Source of the DNA: Acholeplasmataceae bacterium
GTDB taxonomy: Bacteria > Bacillota_I > Bacilli_A > Acholeplasmatales > Acholeplasmataceae
Direction of reading: 5' to 3'
Length of the DNA stretch: 32,643 bases
NCBI GenBank assembly: GCA_016934175.1
Contig: JAFGTI010000026.1
Location: 1-32,643, forward strand
This document shows positions 8,056 through 16,895 of this stretch, in pieces. Within the stretch, counting starts at the first letter, position 1; each line of letters begins with the position of its first letter. The notes under the pieces were generated by a model that saw nothing but the letters and a program-made list of their open reading frames with translations, was not told the DNA's origin and searched no databases. A program made the position numbers and the translations under genes.

Positions 8056-9068
8056 TTTCCTACCCCCTTAAATTGTCCAAGAAATCTCAAATCATTCATA
8101 TAGAAATGTCTAATATCGTCGATGTTATATTTTAGTATCGCGATTCTTTCAACGCCTATACCAAAAGCAAACCCTTGAAAGATTTCAGGATCATATCCAC
8201 CCATTTTCAAAACATTGGGATGAACTTGTCCTGCTCCTAGTACTTCAATATATCCAATAGAACCATCCTTTTTAACATATGAAACATCGACTTCAACACT
8301 AGGTTCAGTAAAAGGAAAATATGAAGGTCTAAGTCGAATAATGCGTTCATGACCAAATAAATGCTTCACCATTTTTAATAGAGCATCTTTTAAGTTTGCA
8401 AAATTAACATGCTTATCGATGACTAATCCTTCGATTTGCATGAACTGATGACTGTGCGTAGGATCATCATCATCTCTTCGGTATACTTTGCCCGGACAGA
8501 TGATTCTTAAAGGTTCACCCTTCTTTTCCAACATAGTTCTTGCTTGTACGGGTGAGGTATGTGTTCTCAATAGTGTATTTTCGTCAACATAAAACGAATC
8601 TTGCATCGCTCTTGCTGGATGATCTTTCGCTAAATTCATCATTTCAAAGTTGTAATAATCATTTTCAAGTTCAGGTCCTTCAGCGACTTCGTAGCCTAAT
8701 CCAACAAATAAGTCCTCAACATCTTCGATTACTTGATTAAGTGGATGTATACTTCCTTGGTAAAACTGATAACCGGGCAAGGTTACATCAATTTTTTCAC
8801 TTTCTAATACTTTGAGTAATTCAATATTTTCCAAATCTGTCTTTTTCTCAAAAAGTGCTTTTTCTACAGCAATCTTAGTTTCATTAACTTTTTGTCCAAA
8901 TGAAGGTCTTTGATCTTGTGGGAGATCTTTTAATTTTCCCATCATTAAAGAAACTTCACCTTTTTTACTTAAATATTGCACTCGAATTACATCTAAAGCT
9001 TGCAGATCCTCAGCAGCCTTGATTTCCAATAATGCTTTTTCCTTGATTTCACTTAAGTATTCAATCAT
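8052..9068 (-). CDS. pheS: Phenylalanyl-tRNA synthetase alpha subunit
   Basis: Catalytic alpha subunit of PheRS. The 338-aa protein has an N-terminal coiled-coil arm (about 1-85) that contacts tRNA, then the class II core. Class II motif 2 includes CPGKVYRRDDDDPTHSHQF, and motif 3 is GFAFGIGVERIAILKY near the C terminus; EPSVEVDVS forms part of the phenylalanine pocket. The start ATG at 9068 has AAGGAG 8 bases upstream. Expression is controlled by the T-box leader directly upstream, and pheT overlaps the 3' end. Confidence 0.97.
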   Translation of the reverse strand: MIEYLSEIKEKALLEIKAAEDLQALDVIRVQYLSKKGEVSLMMGKLKDLPQDQRPSFGQKVNETKIAVEKALFEKKTDLENIELLKVLESEKIDVTLPGYQFYQGSIHPLNQVIEDVEDLFVGLGYEVAEGPELENDYYNFEMMNLAKDHPARAMQDSFYVDENTLLRTHTSPVQARTMLEKKGEPLRIICPGKVYRRDDDDPTHSHQFMQIEGLVIDKHVNFANLKDALLKMVKHLFGHERIIRLRPSYFPFTEPSVEVDVSYVKKDGSIGYIEVLGAGQVHPNVLKMGGYDPEIFQGFAFGIGVERIAILKYNIDDIRHFYMNDLRFLGQFKGVGK

Positions 9069-9088
9069 CGCACATTCTCCTTTTTAAT

Positions 9089-9299
9089 AAAAAAAGTCCT
9101 TAGCATATATCTAAGGACGAATAATTTCGTGGTACCACCTTAGTTCTAGAGAAACCTCTAGCACTCGAAATCCTTAACGCGGACGAAACGGATGTGATTA
9201 ACATCTCTCCTGGACGAATTCATTAAACCCATTTGACATAGATTCCACCACCCTATGCTCTCTAAACAAACTAATGTTTAATTACTAGTTCCTATCATC
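9089..9299 (-). promoter_or_regulatory. T-box riboswitch (Phe) in the pheST leader
   Basis: A tRNA-sensing leader on the minus strand. Conserved T-box bases AAGGTGGTACCACGAA lie at 9141-9126, with UGGU matching the ACCA end of a tRNA with discriminator A. A terminator GTCCTTAG/CTAAGGAC (9118-9096) with a 7-base loop and a run of seven T follows. The long Stem I region upstream includes an AGAGAG element and ends near GAATTC, where TTC (complement of 9216-9218) is a fitting Phe specifier codon followed by G. Uncharged tRNA-Phe should stabilise the antiterminator and allow pheST transcription. Confidence 0.93.
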
Positions 9300-9304
9300 G
9301 ATTT

Positions 9305-10024
9305 TTAATTTCTTCTAGATGCTAATATTGCCAAAAATCTTAAAAGTTCAATATATATCCATACAACAGTAACCATAAGACCTACAGCAACAACCCATTC
9401 ATAAGTCTTGTCAGCTCCGCCTTCAACGACTCTTTCTGCACGATCAAAATCTAGTGCAAGCATTAAGGCACCAAAAATAATTAATATGCCGGTTACACCT
9501 AAAGCAATCGGTGCATTGAAAGTAACACTTCCGAACAATCCTAGTATACCAAATATGATGAAAAATACAAGGAATGCTAATAAAATACTGTACATAATTC
9601 TTCTAAATCTTGATGTTACTCGAATCGTTCTACTTGAATAGAGGAACAGCATGACAGTAAATATCGACGCTGTACCGATGACAGCAGCTATAGCGACACC
9701 TGGAAAATACATTTCAATCATTAAAGTAATGACTCCTAATAAGACACCTTCTGAAAGTGCATAAAGCAAAGCAAAAGGCATAGCAAGGCGTGGACTAAAA
9801 CTTGCTACTAAGACAGAAATAAAAGCAACAATCATTGAGCCAAACAACAATGAATAAAGTGATTCAAGTGGAATATAAGTAATTGCTAAATATCCCGTCA
9901 TCACGGCAGTAATTAAAAGTGTTGCTGTTTTTGAAACAATACCTCTATACGATGCGGCTTCTACACCTTCATAGGATTCACTTCGTTCAAGTGATCTAAA
10001 AACAGGGTTTGAACTTCTCATCAT
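9305..10024 (-). CDS. Bax inhibitor-1/YccA-like membrane protein
   Basis: Integral membrane protein of the bacterial Bax-inhibitor-1-like group whose N terminus reads MRSSNPVF. About seven hydrophobic segments follow a short cytosolic N terminus, and an acidic/basic stretch DFDRAERVVEGG precedes the last two. Related proteins have been proposed as pH-sensitive calcium leak channels or protease regulators; nothing here tests that. I start at ATG 10024 (240 codons including stop) because AAAGGAG (complement of 10031-10037) sits six bases upstream; ATG 10021 is equally close to it. A TTG at 10048 would extend the frame but lies upstream of that ribosome binding site. It sits between polC and the pheST leader with no clear terminator on either side. 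Confidence 0.85.
   Translation of the reverse strand: MMRSSNPVFRSLERSESYEGVEAASYRGIVSKTATLLITAVMTGYLAITYIPLESLYSLLFGSMIVAFISVLVASFSPRLAMPFALLYALSEGVLLGVITLMIEMYFPGVAIAAVIGTASIFTVMLFLYSSRTIRVTSRFRRIMYSILLAFLVFFIIFGILGLFGSVTFNAPIALGVTGILIIFGALMLALDFDRAERVVEGGADKTYEWVVAVGLMVTVVWIYIELLRFLAILASRRN
9322..9351 (-). promoter_or_regulatory. Possible pheST promoter inside the upstream gene
   Basis: The T-box leader begins only a few bases after the preceding stop codon (9305), so its promoter must lie in the 3' end of that gene or further upstream. TTGAAC (9351-9346), 18 bases, TATTAG (9327-9322) on the minus strand is the best candidate. Matches are moderate. Confidence 0.3.
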
Positions 10025-10052
10025 TTCCATCTCCTTTGTGAATTTCAATATT

Positions 10053-10082
10053 ATTATATAATAATGTTTCTTTAAAGTGCAA
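10053..10082 (-). promoter_or_regulatory. Possible promoter for the Bax-inhibitor-like gene
   Basis: On the minus strand TTGCAC (10082-10077), 18 bases, TATAAT (10058-10053). It overlaps the end of polC. The -10 is perfect, the -35 weak. Confidence 0.4.
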
Positions 10083-13000
10083 ATAATCCAGACTCAATCA
10101 CATTATTTTCCGATTTTATATCCTTTAATGCTCCATATGTCTCAAGTTTTTCATAAACAGTCTTATTTATCTTTGTTCTATCTTTGACATCATCTCGACT
10201 ATCAAAAGGTCTTTCTGCTCTTTTTTGAATAATATCATAAGCAACTGATTCCCCTAATCCATCAATGGAACTAAAAGGCATTCTTAATCCTTTTTCTTCC
10301 ATTTTAAAGGTAGTTGCTAAAGATTGATTAATATCTACAGGCAAGAAATTAAATCCTCTCTTTGTCATTTCTAGAGCGACACCTAAAGTGACTTGAAGAT
10401 TTTCATCTTTCACTTTTAGATTAAACTGTTCATTGATACTCATTAATTTGTTTCTAATAGCATTTGTTCCTGCAACCATGACTTCATAATCAAATTGAAC
10501 TGCTCGTTTTGAGAAGAAACCTGCATAAAATAATAAAGGCTTGTATACTTTAAACCAAGCAATTCTCATTGCCATAATGACATATGCTGTAGCATGTGCT
10601 TTTGGAAACATATATTTAATTTGACTGCAAGACCAAATATACCATTCAGGCACATCATTTTTACGCATTTCTTGTTCATAATCTAGCCATTTGGCTTTAT
10701 CTTTACTGGGTTTCCCTCTTCTGACAAACTCCATAATTTCAAATGCTTTGAGAGGTTGAAGACCTAATTCAGTAAGTTGCACCATAATATCATCACGACA
10801 AGCAATAATATCGTTAAAAGCAATTCTTCCATGATCAGTCTTACCATTAATTAATGATTGTGCGTTCTTGAGCCAAACATCTGTTCCATGTGAAAGTCCT
10901 GATATTTTTACTAATCCAGCAAAAGTGTTGGGCTTCGTATCGATTAACATTTGACGTGTAAATGAAGTACCAAATTCAGGAATTGCGTATGATGCAACTT
11001 CACTCATGATATCATGAGGCTCAACACCAATAATTTTCGTTCCGGAAAAGAGCTCATAAACTTTAGGATCATCTAGAGGAATATCTTGTGCTCTAGAAAA
11101 TGGAAATTCTGATGGATGAATCTCTACATAATCCATTAAAAACTTAATCATAGTTGGATCATCATGACCCAAGATATCCAATTTTAACAAATTAGCTTCA
11201 AATGAATGGTAATCAAAATGTGTTGTCTTCCACTCTGAATTTACATCATCTGCAGGAAACTGAATGGGGGTAACATCATAGATTGTTTTAGACTTAGGAA
11301 CAACAACAATTCCTCCAGGATGTTGTCCGGTTGATCTTTTAACACCCTCAATTTTTTTAGCTAATCTTTCAATTTGTGCACTGCGTGCTTCTAAATGCTT
11401 ATCTTCTAAGTATCCTTTAACATAACCAAAAGCATTTCGTTCAGCAACTGTTTGAATAGTACCTGCTCTAAATGTATGATCCTCTCCGATAAGCTCTCTC
11501 ACATAAGAATGCGCGATAGCTTGATAATCACCTGAGAAGTTTAAATCAATATCAGGCACTTTATCGCCATCGAATCCTAAAAAGGTTTCGAAAGGAATAT
11601 CATGACCATCTTTTATGAGTCTTTGTCCACAGATAGGGCAATCTTTAGTCGGTAGATCATATCCAGATTGGACACCCTTTAAAAAGGGTTGAAAAGCCTT
11701 TTGTTCAGGAGTTATCCCATATTGGATAATCTCTTCATCCGAAAGATGAAAAGCAGTAAAATCGCCATTAGGGCATCTGTAGTGTGGTCTTAGAGGATTC
11801 ACTTCAGTTATATCGAGTAGAGTTGCTACTAAAGACGAACCAACAGATCCTCTCGATCCCACTAAATATCCTTCATCTAAAGATTTTTTGACTAATAGAT
11901 GTGATATGTAGTAATTGGGAGCAAATTCATTTTCAATAATATTTTTAAGTTCCCTTGTCACTCTATCTCTGACCATAGGATGAGGATCGAGACCATATTC
12001 AGCCTGCATTTTATCATATACTAATCGTCTAACTTCATCGGAAATACTCTCGATACCAAGTTGATCTTTGAATGCATCATTAGGTAATGAATATAGTTGT
12101 TTGGGGAATGCTTGAATTTTCTCAATGGTACTATTTAAATATTGTGTATTTTTAACTACGATTTCATAAGCAAGTTCATCGCCTAAAAATGCCATAGCTT
12201 TTAGCATTTCTTCGGTGGTTAAAAAATATTGTTCTGGCATTTCATCATATTTTGATAACTCGTGAATTCCTCCACCAACTAAAGGAGTTCTAATATATAT
12301 TTCTCTATATAAAACATCCTTTTTTTCAAGATAGTGAACATCACCAGAAGCAATAACAATTTTATTTTGTTCTTTGGCTAGGCGTACTATTTTCGATAAG
12401 ATTGCTTCAATAGTCTCATCAGCAAATGCTCCTAACCCTTGTTTCAAATGTTTATATGCAGCTGGAGGTTGAACTTCTATATAATCATAAAATGAAATTG
12501 CTTGAATTAATGAATCATCACTTTGATTAAGTGCTGCTTCAAAAACATCACCATTGGAACATCCGCTACCAACAAGAATACCTTCTCTATATTTATCGAG
12601 AACCGATTTTAATGCTCTAGGTCCATGATAAAAATGCGTCGTTAAAGCGTCACTTACGATTCTAAATAAGTTTTTATATCCTATTTGGTTTTGTGTCAAG
12701 ATGTTTATATGATAAGGTCTAATATGTTTCCAAGATTCTTTTTCGTCGATTGCTTCGTTGATTTCATGAAATTGTTTGATATTTGATTTTAATAAGTCAT
12801 TCAACATAGAAAGCCATATTTGTGCAGTAACAAAGGCATCATCTTCTGCCCTATGATGTTTTTCTTGTTTCACTTTAAATTGTTTAGCAAGTGCTTTTAA
12901 ATTAAATCTTTTTAATGAATCATTATAAAAATATCTGGCTAGGTTTAATGTATCAATGATGAGTGAATCATCAAAATTCAAAGATAAGGCTTTTGCATTT

Positions 13001-14526
13001 TCTTTAATATGACCAACATCAAATAAAGCATTATGAGCAACCAAAACACCATTTTCGATGAACTTAAGAAACTCAGGTAAAGCTTGTTCAATGGTTGGTG
13101 CATGTTCTAACATTTCATCTGTAATATCTGTAAGTTCTGTTGTAAAGGTTGATAATGGTTCTATTGGATTGATGAATGTCTGGTATCTTTCTGTAATTGA
13201 TCCAGATTCAATTTTTACTGCAGCTATTTCTATAATCTTATCTCTTGTACTTGAAAGACCTGTTGTTTCGATATCAAAAACAATATATTTAGCATCTTTT
13301 AGCAATATTTCTTTCGTAGTTTGAGAAGTTATCTTGAAATTCAATTCATCTACAAAATCTAATTCAACACCATATATTGGTTTAATATCTTTTCCTTTAG
13401 TGGCTTTATAAATATCAGGATATGCATAAAGCCCATTATGATCAGTAAAAGCAATGGCTTCATGCCCCCATTTAATTGCTTGATCAACATATTCAAATGC
13501 ATCATTGACGGCATCCATGTTTGACATTTTAGTATGGACATGAAATTCGATTCTTTTTTCTTTAGCTTTATCTAGGCGTTCTTCTTTTTTATTTTTTTGT
13601 AGTGGTCTCATAGATCTTGCAAAAATGACAACATCTTTTTGGTAAGTATCAAATTGAGCATTTCCTTCAACTTGAACTAAGTCGCCTTCCTTAAATGATT
13701 CTGCAATTTGAAAATCACGATCGGATTTAAGAAATTTTTTGACATAAATTGCATCTGCATCATCGCCTAAAACAAAACTAAGAAGTGATGTGTTCGTTAA
13801 TGTTCGTATCTCTAATTTAGAAATTGTTCCTTCAATGACGAAATTTGTATCACCTTTTTCATTTTTATATTGGTCAAGGCGATATTGATCTAGTGGTATT
13901 TCAGTAATTGAAACAGCCCTTGGACTGCTCTTTGTTGTAAATGTTTTTTTAGATTGCTTGATTGCTTGTTTAGCGTAATCTTGTTTTTGTACCAAAACTT
14001 TTCCTTGTTCTTGAATCGATGATTCAATCATTTGAGAAGTTGGTGTCATCGTATGAATCACTTCTAATTTAATCTTTGCTTCCAAACCGAAACTATTGAA
14101 GATCTGATTTATTTCGGTGAAATATTCCTTGATATACGTACTATCTTGGTCAATTGATAAAATAAACTCATCTTTTTCAAATCTTATTTTAAAATTTTTT
14201 AAAACCATATATCTCGCTTTTTCTTTTGATAACTGAATAATTGCATAATCAAAATAACTCATAGCATGCTTCTGATAATTATCTCGAGAAAGATATGTGA
14301 TTTTTATGTCAACAGCTGTAAGTATTTTAGGGACATAAAAATAGCTTTTTAATGTCTGAACAAATGGGATTAAGAGTTCTGATTCAATGATCTCATCTAA
14401 GACAATATGAAAAATCCATTTTTTATGAACTTGGTCAATCATGATTTCATTTAGTTTGGCTTGATTCAAAACTGGTGAAGAAAACTTAGATTGTTCTAAA
14501 AAAAGTGTGAATTTATCTTTACTCAT
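10072..14526 (-). CDS. polC: DNA polymerase III alpha subunit, PolC type
   Basis: Replicative polymerase of low-GC Gram-positives with built-in proofreading. The 1484-aa protein is close to the usual PolC length of about 1440. In order: an N-terminal domain, an OB-fold (about 205-310), the first PHP part (EFHVHTKMS and FTDHNGLYAYPD, about 325-370), a DEDDh exonuclease (FDIETTGL near 415, AHNALFD, and HHRAEDD near 560), the rest of PHP, a CPNGD/CPICG zinc-binding stretch (about 920-955) and the polymerase core with PDIDLNFSGD near 994, then the C-terminal helix-hairpin-helix region. The start overlaps the upstream membrane-protein gene by ATGA, with GGGGTGG as ribosome binding site. PolC together with TGA stops supports a Firmicutes/mollicute host. 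Confidence 0.97.
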   Translation of the reverse strand: MSKDKFTLFLEQSKFSSPVLNQAKLNEIMIDQVHKKWIFHIVLDEIIESELLIPFVQTLKSYFYVPKILTAVDIKITYLSRDNYQKHAMSYFDYAIIQLSKEKARYMVLKNFKIRFEKDEFILSIDQDSTYIKEYFTEINQIFNSFGLEAKIKLEVIHTMTPTSQMIESSIQEQGKVLVQKQDYAKQAIKQSKKTFTTKSSPRAVSITEIPLDQYRLDQYKNEKGDTNFVIEGTISKLEIRTLTNTSLLSFVLGDDADAIYVKKFLKSDRDFQIAESFKEGDLVQVEGNAQFDTYQKDVVIFARSMRPLQKNKKEERLDKAKEKRIEFHVHTKMSNMDAVNDAFEYVDQAIKWGHEAIAFTDHNGLYAYPDIYKATKGKDIKPIYGVELDFVDELNFKITSQTTKEILLKDAKYIVFDIETTGLSSTRDKIIEIAAVKIESGSITERYQTFINPIEPLSTFTTELTDITDEMLEHAPTIEQALPEFLKFIENGVLVAHNALFDVGHIKENAKALSLNFDDSLIIDTLNLARYFYNDSLKRFNLKALAKQFKVKQEKHHRAEDDAFVTAQIWLSMLNDLLKSNIKQFHEINEAIDEKESWKHIRPYHINILTQNQIGYKNLFRIVSDALTTHFYHGPRALKSVLDKYREGILVGSGCSNGDVFEAALNQSDDSLIQAISFYDYIEVQPPAAYKHLKQGLGAFADETIEAILSKIVRLAKEQNKIVIASGDVHYLEKKDVLYREIYIRTPLVGGGIHELSKYDEMPEQYFLTTEEMLKAMAFLGDELAYEIVVKNTQYLNSTIEKIQAFPKQLYSLPNDAFKDQLGIESISDEVRRLVYDKMQAEYGLDPHPMVRDRVTRELKNIIENEFAPNYYISHLLVKKSLDEGYLVGSRGSVGSSLVATLLDITEVNPLRPHYRCPNGDFTAFHLSDEEIIQYGITPEQKAFQPFLKGVQSGYDLPTKDCPICGQRLIKDGHDIPFETFLGFDGDKVPDIDLNFSGDYQAIAHSYVRELIGEDHTFRAGTIQTVAERNAFGYVKGYLEDKHLEARSAQIERLAKKIEGVKRSTGQHPGGIVVVPKSKTIYDVTPIQFPADDVNSEWKTTHFDYHSFEANLLKLDILGHDDPTMIKFLMDYVEIHPSEFPFSRAQDIPLDDPKVYELFSGTKIIGVEPHDIMSEVASYAIPEFGTSFTRQMLIDTKPNTFAGLVKISGLSHGTDVWLKNAQSLINGKTDHGRIAFNDIIACRDDIMVQLTELGLQPLKAFEIMEFVRRGKPSKDKAKWLDYEQEMRKNDVPEWYIWSCSQIKYMFPKAHATAYVIMAMRIAWFKVYKPLLFYAGFFSKRAVQFDYEVMVAGTNAIRNKLMSINEQFNLKVKDENLQVTLGVALEMTKRGFNFLPVDINQSLATTFKMEEKGLRMPFSSIDGLGESVAYDIIQKRAERPFDSRDDVKDRTKINKTVYEKLETYGALKDIKSENNVIESGLFAL

Positions 14527-15302
14527 TGAACCACCCCTCTCTTTATGACTTTCATGGAACGATAGACATTAATATGATAAATATAGACAAGTAACAAACT
14601 TATAAATTCAAGTTCTTGGAGATTAAACAGGATTAATACAAATTCCGAAAAAACCCAAATTGTTGAAAGATAAACTGAAAGCTTAAATCGTGGTTTAAAT
14701 GAAAATTGAATACGTGAAATGAATATCAGCATCAGAAAACTCATCATGAGTACGACAAACAAATAATCAATAAAATTAAATAAATACTCTATAATTACAT
14801 CCATGACAGCAATCGATGATTGTTGTTCGAAGAATACTTTTAAAGCAATATTTATTTGTCTTAAATTTTCTGTATCAGATGAACTGAAATCATGATTCAC
14901 TAAATTAAGATCTGTATAACTCATTCTATCAAATTCAACATTCGACATGTAAAAAACTATATCGTTAGTTTCAAAAACAATACTCAATGTTCTGTTATCT
15001 AATACTTGACTACCTACATAAATTGTAAAATAATCAAAAGAAGCACTAACCGTTTCATTATAAGTCAATATGCCATTATTTATTTCTGCTCCGTCTACTC
15101 TTAAATCTTGAGCAATAATCTTGGTCATAGATTCATATCTAGATAGATTCATTGAAGGATCAGTTAACTTTGTGATAACAAGTGGTATAATGAGAAAAAT
15201 AGGCAGTAAAAGAATATATAGAACGACTCTTTTCCATGAGTCCTTCATAAAAAAAACTGTTTGCGAGGGTCTAGATAAACTTGTTGTTATTCTCTTAAAC
15301 AT
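14523..15302 (-). CDS. Multi-pass membrane protein, possibly DUF1189-like
   Basis: Function unknown. The 259-aa protein has one hydrophobic segment near residues 26-44 (VVLYILLLPIFLIIPLVI), an extracytoplasmic stretch of about 120 residues with no cysteines, then three more hydrophobic segments (about 165-195, 210-225 and 225-245) and a basic C terminus. This layout, together with an N terminus beginning with a helix and SRPSQTVFF, resembles DUF1189 proteins, but I hold that loosely. AAGGAG lies 8 bases before the ATG. It overlaps polC by 4 bases and shares its promoter, an unusual partner for polC (in B. subtilis polC follows proS). Confidence 0.75.
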   Translation of the reverse strand: MFKRITTSLSRPSQTVFFMKDSWKRVVLYILLLPIFLIIPLVITKLTDPSMNLSRYESMTKIIAQDLRVDGAEINNGILTYNETVSASFDYFTIYVGSQVLDNRTLSIVFETNDIVFYMSNVEFDRMSYTDLNLVNHDFSSSDTENLRQINIALKVFFEQQSSIAVMDVIIEYLFNFIDYLFVVLMMSFLMLIFISRIQFSFKPRFKLSVYLSTIWVFSEFVLILFNLQELEFISLLLVYIYHINVYRSMKVIKRGVVQ

Positions 15303-15323
15303 ACCTTCAACTCCTTGTGTCTT

Positions 15324-15352
15324 ATTATATCATAATAACACTTTTATGATAA
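15324..15352 (-). promoter_or_regulatory. Promoter of the membrane protein-polC operon
   Basis: On the minus strand TTATCA (15352-15347), 17 bases, then TATAAT (15329-15324) with TG in the extended -10 position (TGATATAAT). It lies in the 70-base divergent gap. Confidence 0.65.
15345..15350 (+). promoter_or_regulatory. -10 box for the radical-SAM/mnmM operon
   Basis: TATGAT on the plus strand, back to back with the divergent promoter. No good -35 at 17 bases. The expected start near 15357 lies after the first possible Met codon (15354), which favours translation from ATG 15372. Confidence 0.35.
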
Positions 15353-15371
15353 AATGAATTTGGTGAAAAAT

Positions 15372-16304
15372 ATGAATTTAATGAATCATGAAAAGCATTA
15401 CAATACACTAAATAATTACTATTTGCAAAAATTTAATAAAAAGGTTTTCAAGGTCTCCTTAAATGGAGGCTTTACCTGTCCAAATATCGATGGTACGGTA
15501 GCAACCGGTGGCTGTACTTTTTGTTCTTCTATGGGTTCGGGTGATTTTGCAGGTAATAAATATGAGTCATTACCAATTCAATTCAACAAAATAAAAACTT
15601 TAATGCATCAAAAATGGGCAGATGCTTATTATATTGCATATTTTCAGGCAAATACAAATACTCATGCACCCTTAAAAAAATTAAAACTATTATTTGAAGA
15701 AGCAATCACTTTAGATCCAAATATCGTCATGTTATCGATTGCAACAAGACCTGATGTACTACCTGATGATGTTGTTGCATATTTAAGTGAACTTAACACG
15801 AGGATTCCCGTTCAAATAGAATTAGGACTTCAAACAATTCACCAACAAACATCTGATATAATTAATCGTGCCCATAATCTTAAATGCTTCGATGATGCTG
15901 TTAAAAGACTTAGATCAGAAAACATTGAAGTGGTTGTGCATATCATTAATGGATTACCTTATGAAACAAAAGAAATGATGATTGATACAGTTAAACACAT
16001 CAATACATTGGACATTCAAGGCATAAAAATACATATGCTCCATCTCATGGAAAAAACAAAGATGGGCTATGACTATAAAAAAAATCCTTGGCACATTCTA
16101 TCTTTAAATGAATACGTTGAAATCACTGTAAATCAGATACTCTGGTTAAGAAAAGATATTATTATCCATAGATTAACTGGAGATGCACCTTTTGATATGT
16201 TAATCGCTCCTGAATGGACAAAAAAGAAATTTGTCGTTACGAACGAAATTGATAAGAAGTTAAGAAAACTAAACCTTTATCAAGGTGATTACTATGAAAA
16301 ATAA
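15372..16304 (+). CDS. ytqA: Radical-SAM protein of the YtqA/YhcC family
   Basis: Cytosolic radical-SAM enzyme of uncharacterised reaction, related to B. subtilis YtqA and E. coli YhcC. The cluster motif is C-x11-C-x2-C: the cysteine of FTCPNIDGTVATGG, then GGCTFC. ELGLQT, a family-typical SAM-domain strand, is also present, and the C-terminal part ends in a basic stretch. I use ATG 15372 (about 310 aa) because GGTGA at 15362-15366 lies five bases upstream; an in-frame ATG at 15354 lacks a ribosome binding site and falls at the likely transcription start. It overlaps mnmM by 11 bases; the pair is conserved as ytqAB in Bacillus, suggesting work on tRNA, although YtqA's own role is not settled. 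Confidence 0.9.
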   Translation: MNLMNHEKHYNTLNNYYLQKFNKKVFKVSLNGGFTCPNIDGTVATGGCTFCSSMGSGDFAGNKYESLPIQFNKIKTLMHQKWADAYYIAYFQANTNTHAPLKKLKLLFEEAITLDPNIVMLSIATRPDVLPDDVVAYLSELNTRIPVQIELGLQTIHQQTSDIINRAHNLKCFDDAVKRLRSENIEVVVHIINGLPYETKEMMIDTVKHINTLDIQGIKIHMLHLMEKTKMGYDYKKNPWHILSLNEYVEITVNQILWLRKDIIIHRLTGDAPFDMLIAPEWTKKKFVVTNEIDKKLRKLNLYQGDYYEK

Positions 16305-16854
16305 TTTAATCCTAGAAACATCACATCTTTTATTGGAGAAAATCATTACTCCTAATGATGTGATTATTGATGCTACAATGGGTAATGGTAATGATACCTT
16401 ATTTTTAGCAAAACATTCATGTTTTGTCTATGCATTCGACATTCAACAGCAAGCACTTGATGAAACAAGGAGTAGATTAGAAACTCAACAAATCAAGAAT
16501 GTTAAACTCATTTTAGATAGTCATGAAAACTTCGAAAAATATGTAACTGATTTTAAGGGTGTTATTTTTAATTTAGGCTATTTACCCAAAGGAAATAAAT
16601 CCATAACAACAAAAAAAGAGATTACCCTTCAAACAATTAGTAAAATACTCCCATTATTAAAGAAAAATGGATTTATTCAGCTCGTCATATATTCTGGGCA
16701 CCCTGAAGGTTTAATTGAATCAGAGGCTATACAACTTTATTTAAGCAAACTAAATCTATCACTTTATAAAATTTTAAAAATAGAATTACCTTTTCAAGAT
16801 AACAACCCACCTTATATTATGATGATCTATAAAGTAAAAGACGAAAGCATTTAA
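16294..16854 (+). CDS. mnmM: tRNA 5-(aminomethyl)-2-thiouridine-methyltransferase MnmM (YtqB)
   Basis: SAM-dependent methyltransferase that, in B. subtilis and S. aureus, methylates nm5s2U34 of tRNAs to mnm5s2U. The 186-aa Rossmann-fold protein has the SAM motif DATMGNGNDTLFLA (about 26-39) and the family signature FNLGYLPKGN (about 91-100), and ends in a hydrophobic strand PPYIMMIYK. The start is ATG 16294, with GGTGAT four bases upstream; an in-frame GTG at 16285 lies inside that ribosome binding site. It overlaps the 3' end of the radical-SAM gene, so translation is coupled. A hairpin spanning its stop codon ends the transcript. Older annotations call this family rRNA methylase. Confidence 0.9.
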   Translation: MKNNLILETSHLLLEKIITPNDVIIDATMGNGNDTLFLAKHSCFVYAFDIQQQALDETRSRLETQQIKNVKLILDSHENFEKYVTDFKGVIFNLGYLPKGNKSITTKKEITLQTISKILPLLKKNGFIQLVIYSGHPEGLIESEAIQLYLSKLNLSLYKILKIELPFQDNNPPYIMMIYKVKDESI

Positions 16855-16868
16855 GCTTCCGTCTTTTT
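16836..16868. terminator. Bidirectional terminator between mnmM and the lipoprotein gene
   Basis: AAAAGACG (16836-16843) pairs with CGTCTTTT (16860-16867), and after one mismatch AAGC with GCTT. The loop holds the mnmM stop codon. T-runs on both strands suit both convergent transcripts. Confidence 0.8.
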
Positions 16869-16876
16869 ATTATTAA

Positions 16877-16895
16877 CCCATAAGGGGATTATGGG
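16877..16895 (-). repeat. Hairpin over the stop codon of the lipoprotein gene
   Basis: CCCATAA and TTATGGG form a 7-bp inverted repeat around five bases. The stop codon (TAA, 16891-16889) is in the first arm. There is no T-run right after it, so it may protect the mRNA end or pause polymerase before the terminator at 16836-16868. Confidence 0.5.

Noticed and set aside
10025..10048. TTG start adding eight residues to the Bax-inhibitor-like protein
   Set aside because: It would place the good AAAGGAG ribosome binding site inside the coding region; the family begins near MRSSNPVF.
13058..13324. Plus-strand frame inside polC
   Set aside because: Shadow of the PolC exonuclease region on the opposite strand; no ribosome binding site.
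13359..13541. Minus-strand frame overlapping polC in another reading frame
   Set aside because: Lies wholly within the PHP-coding region of polC, with no independent signals.
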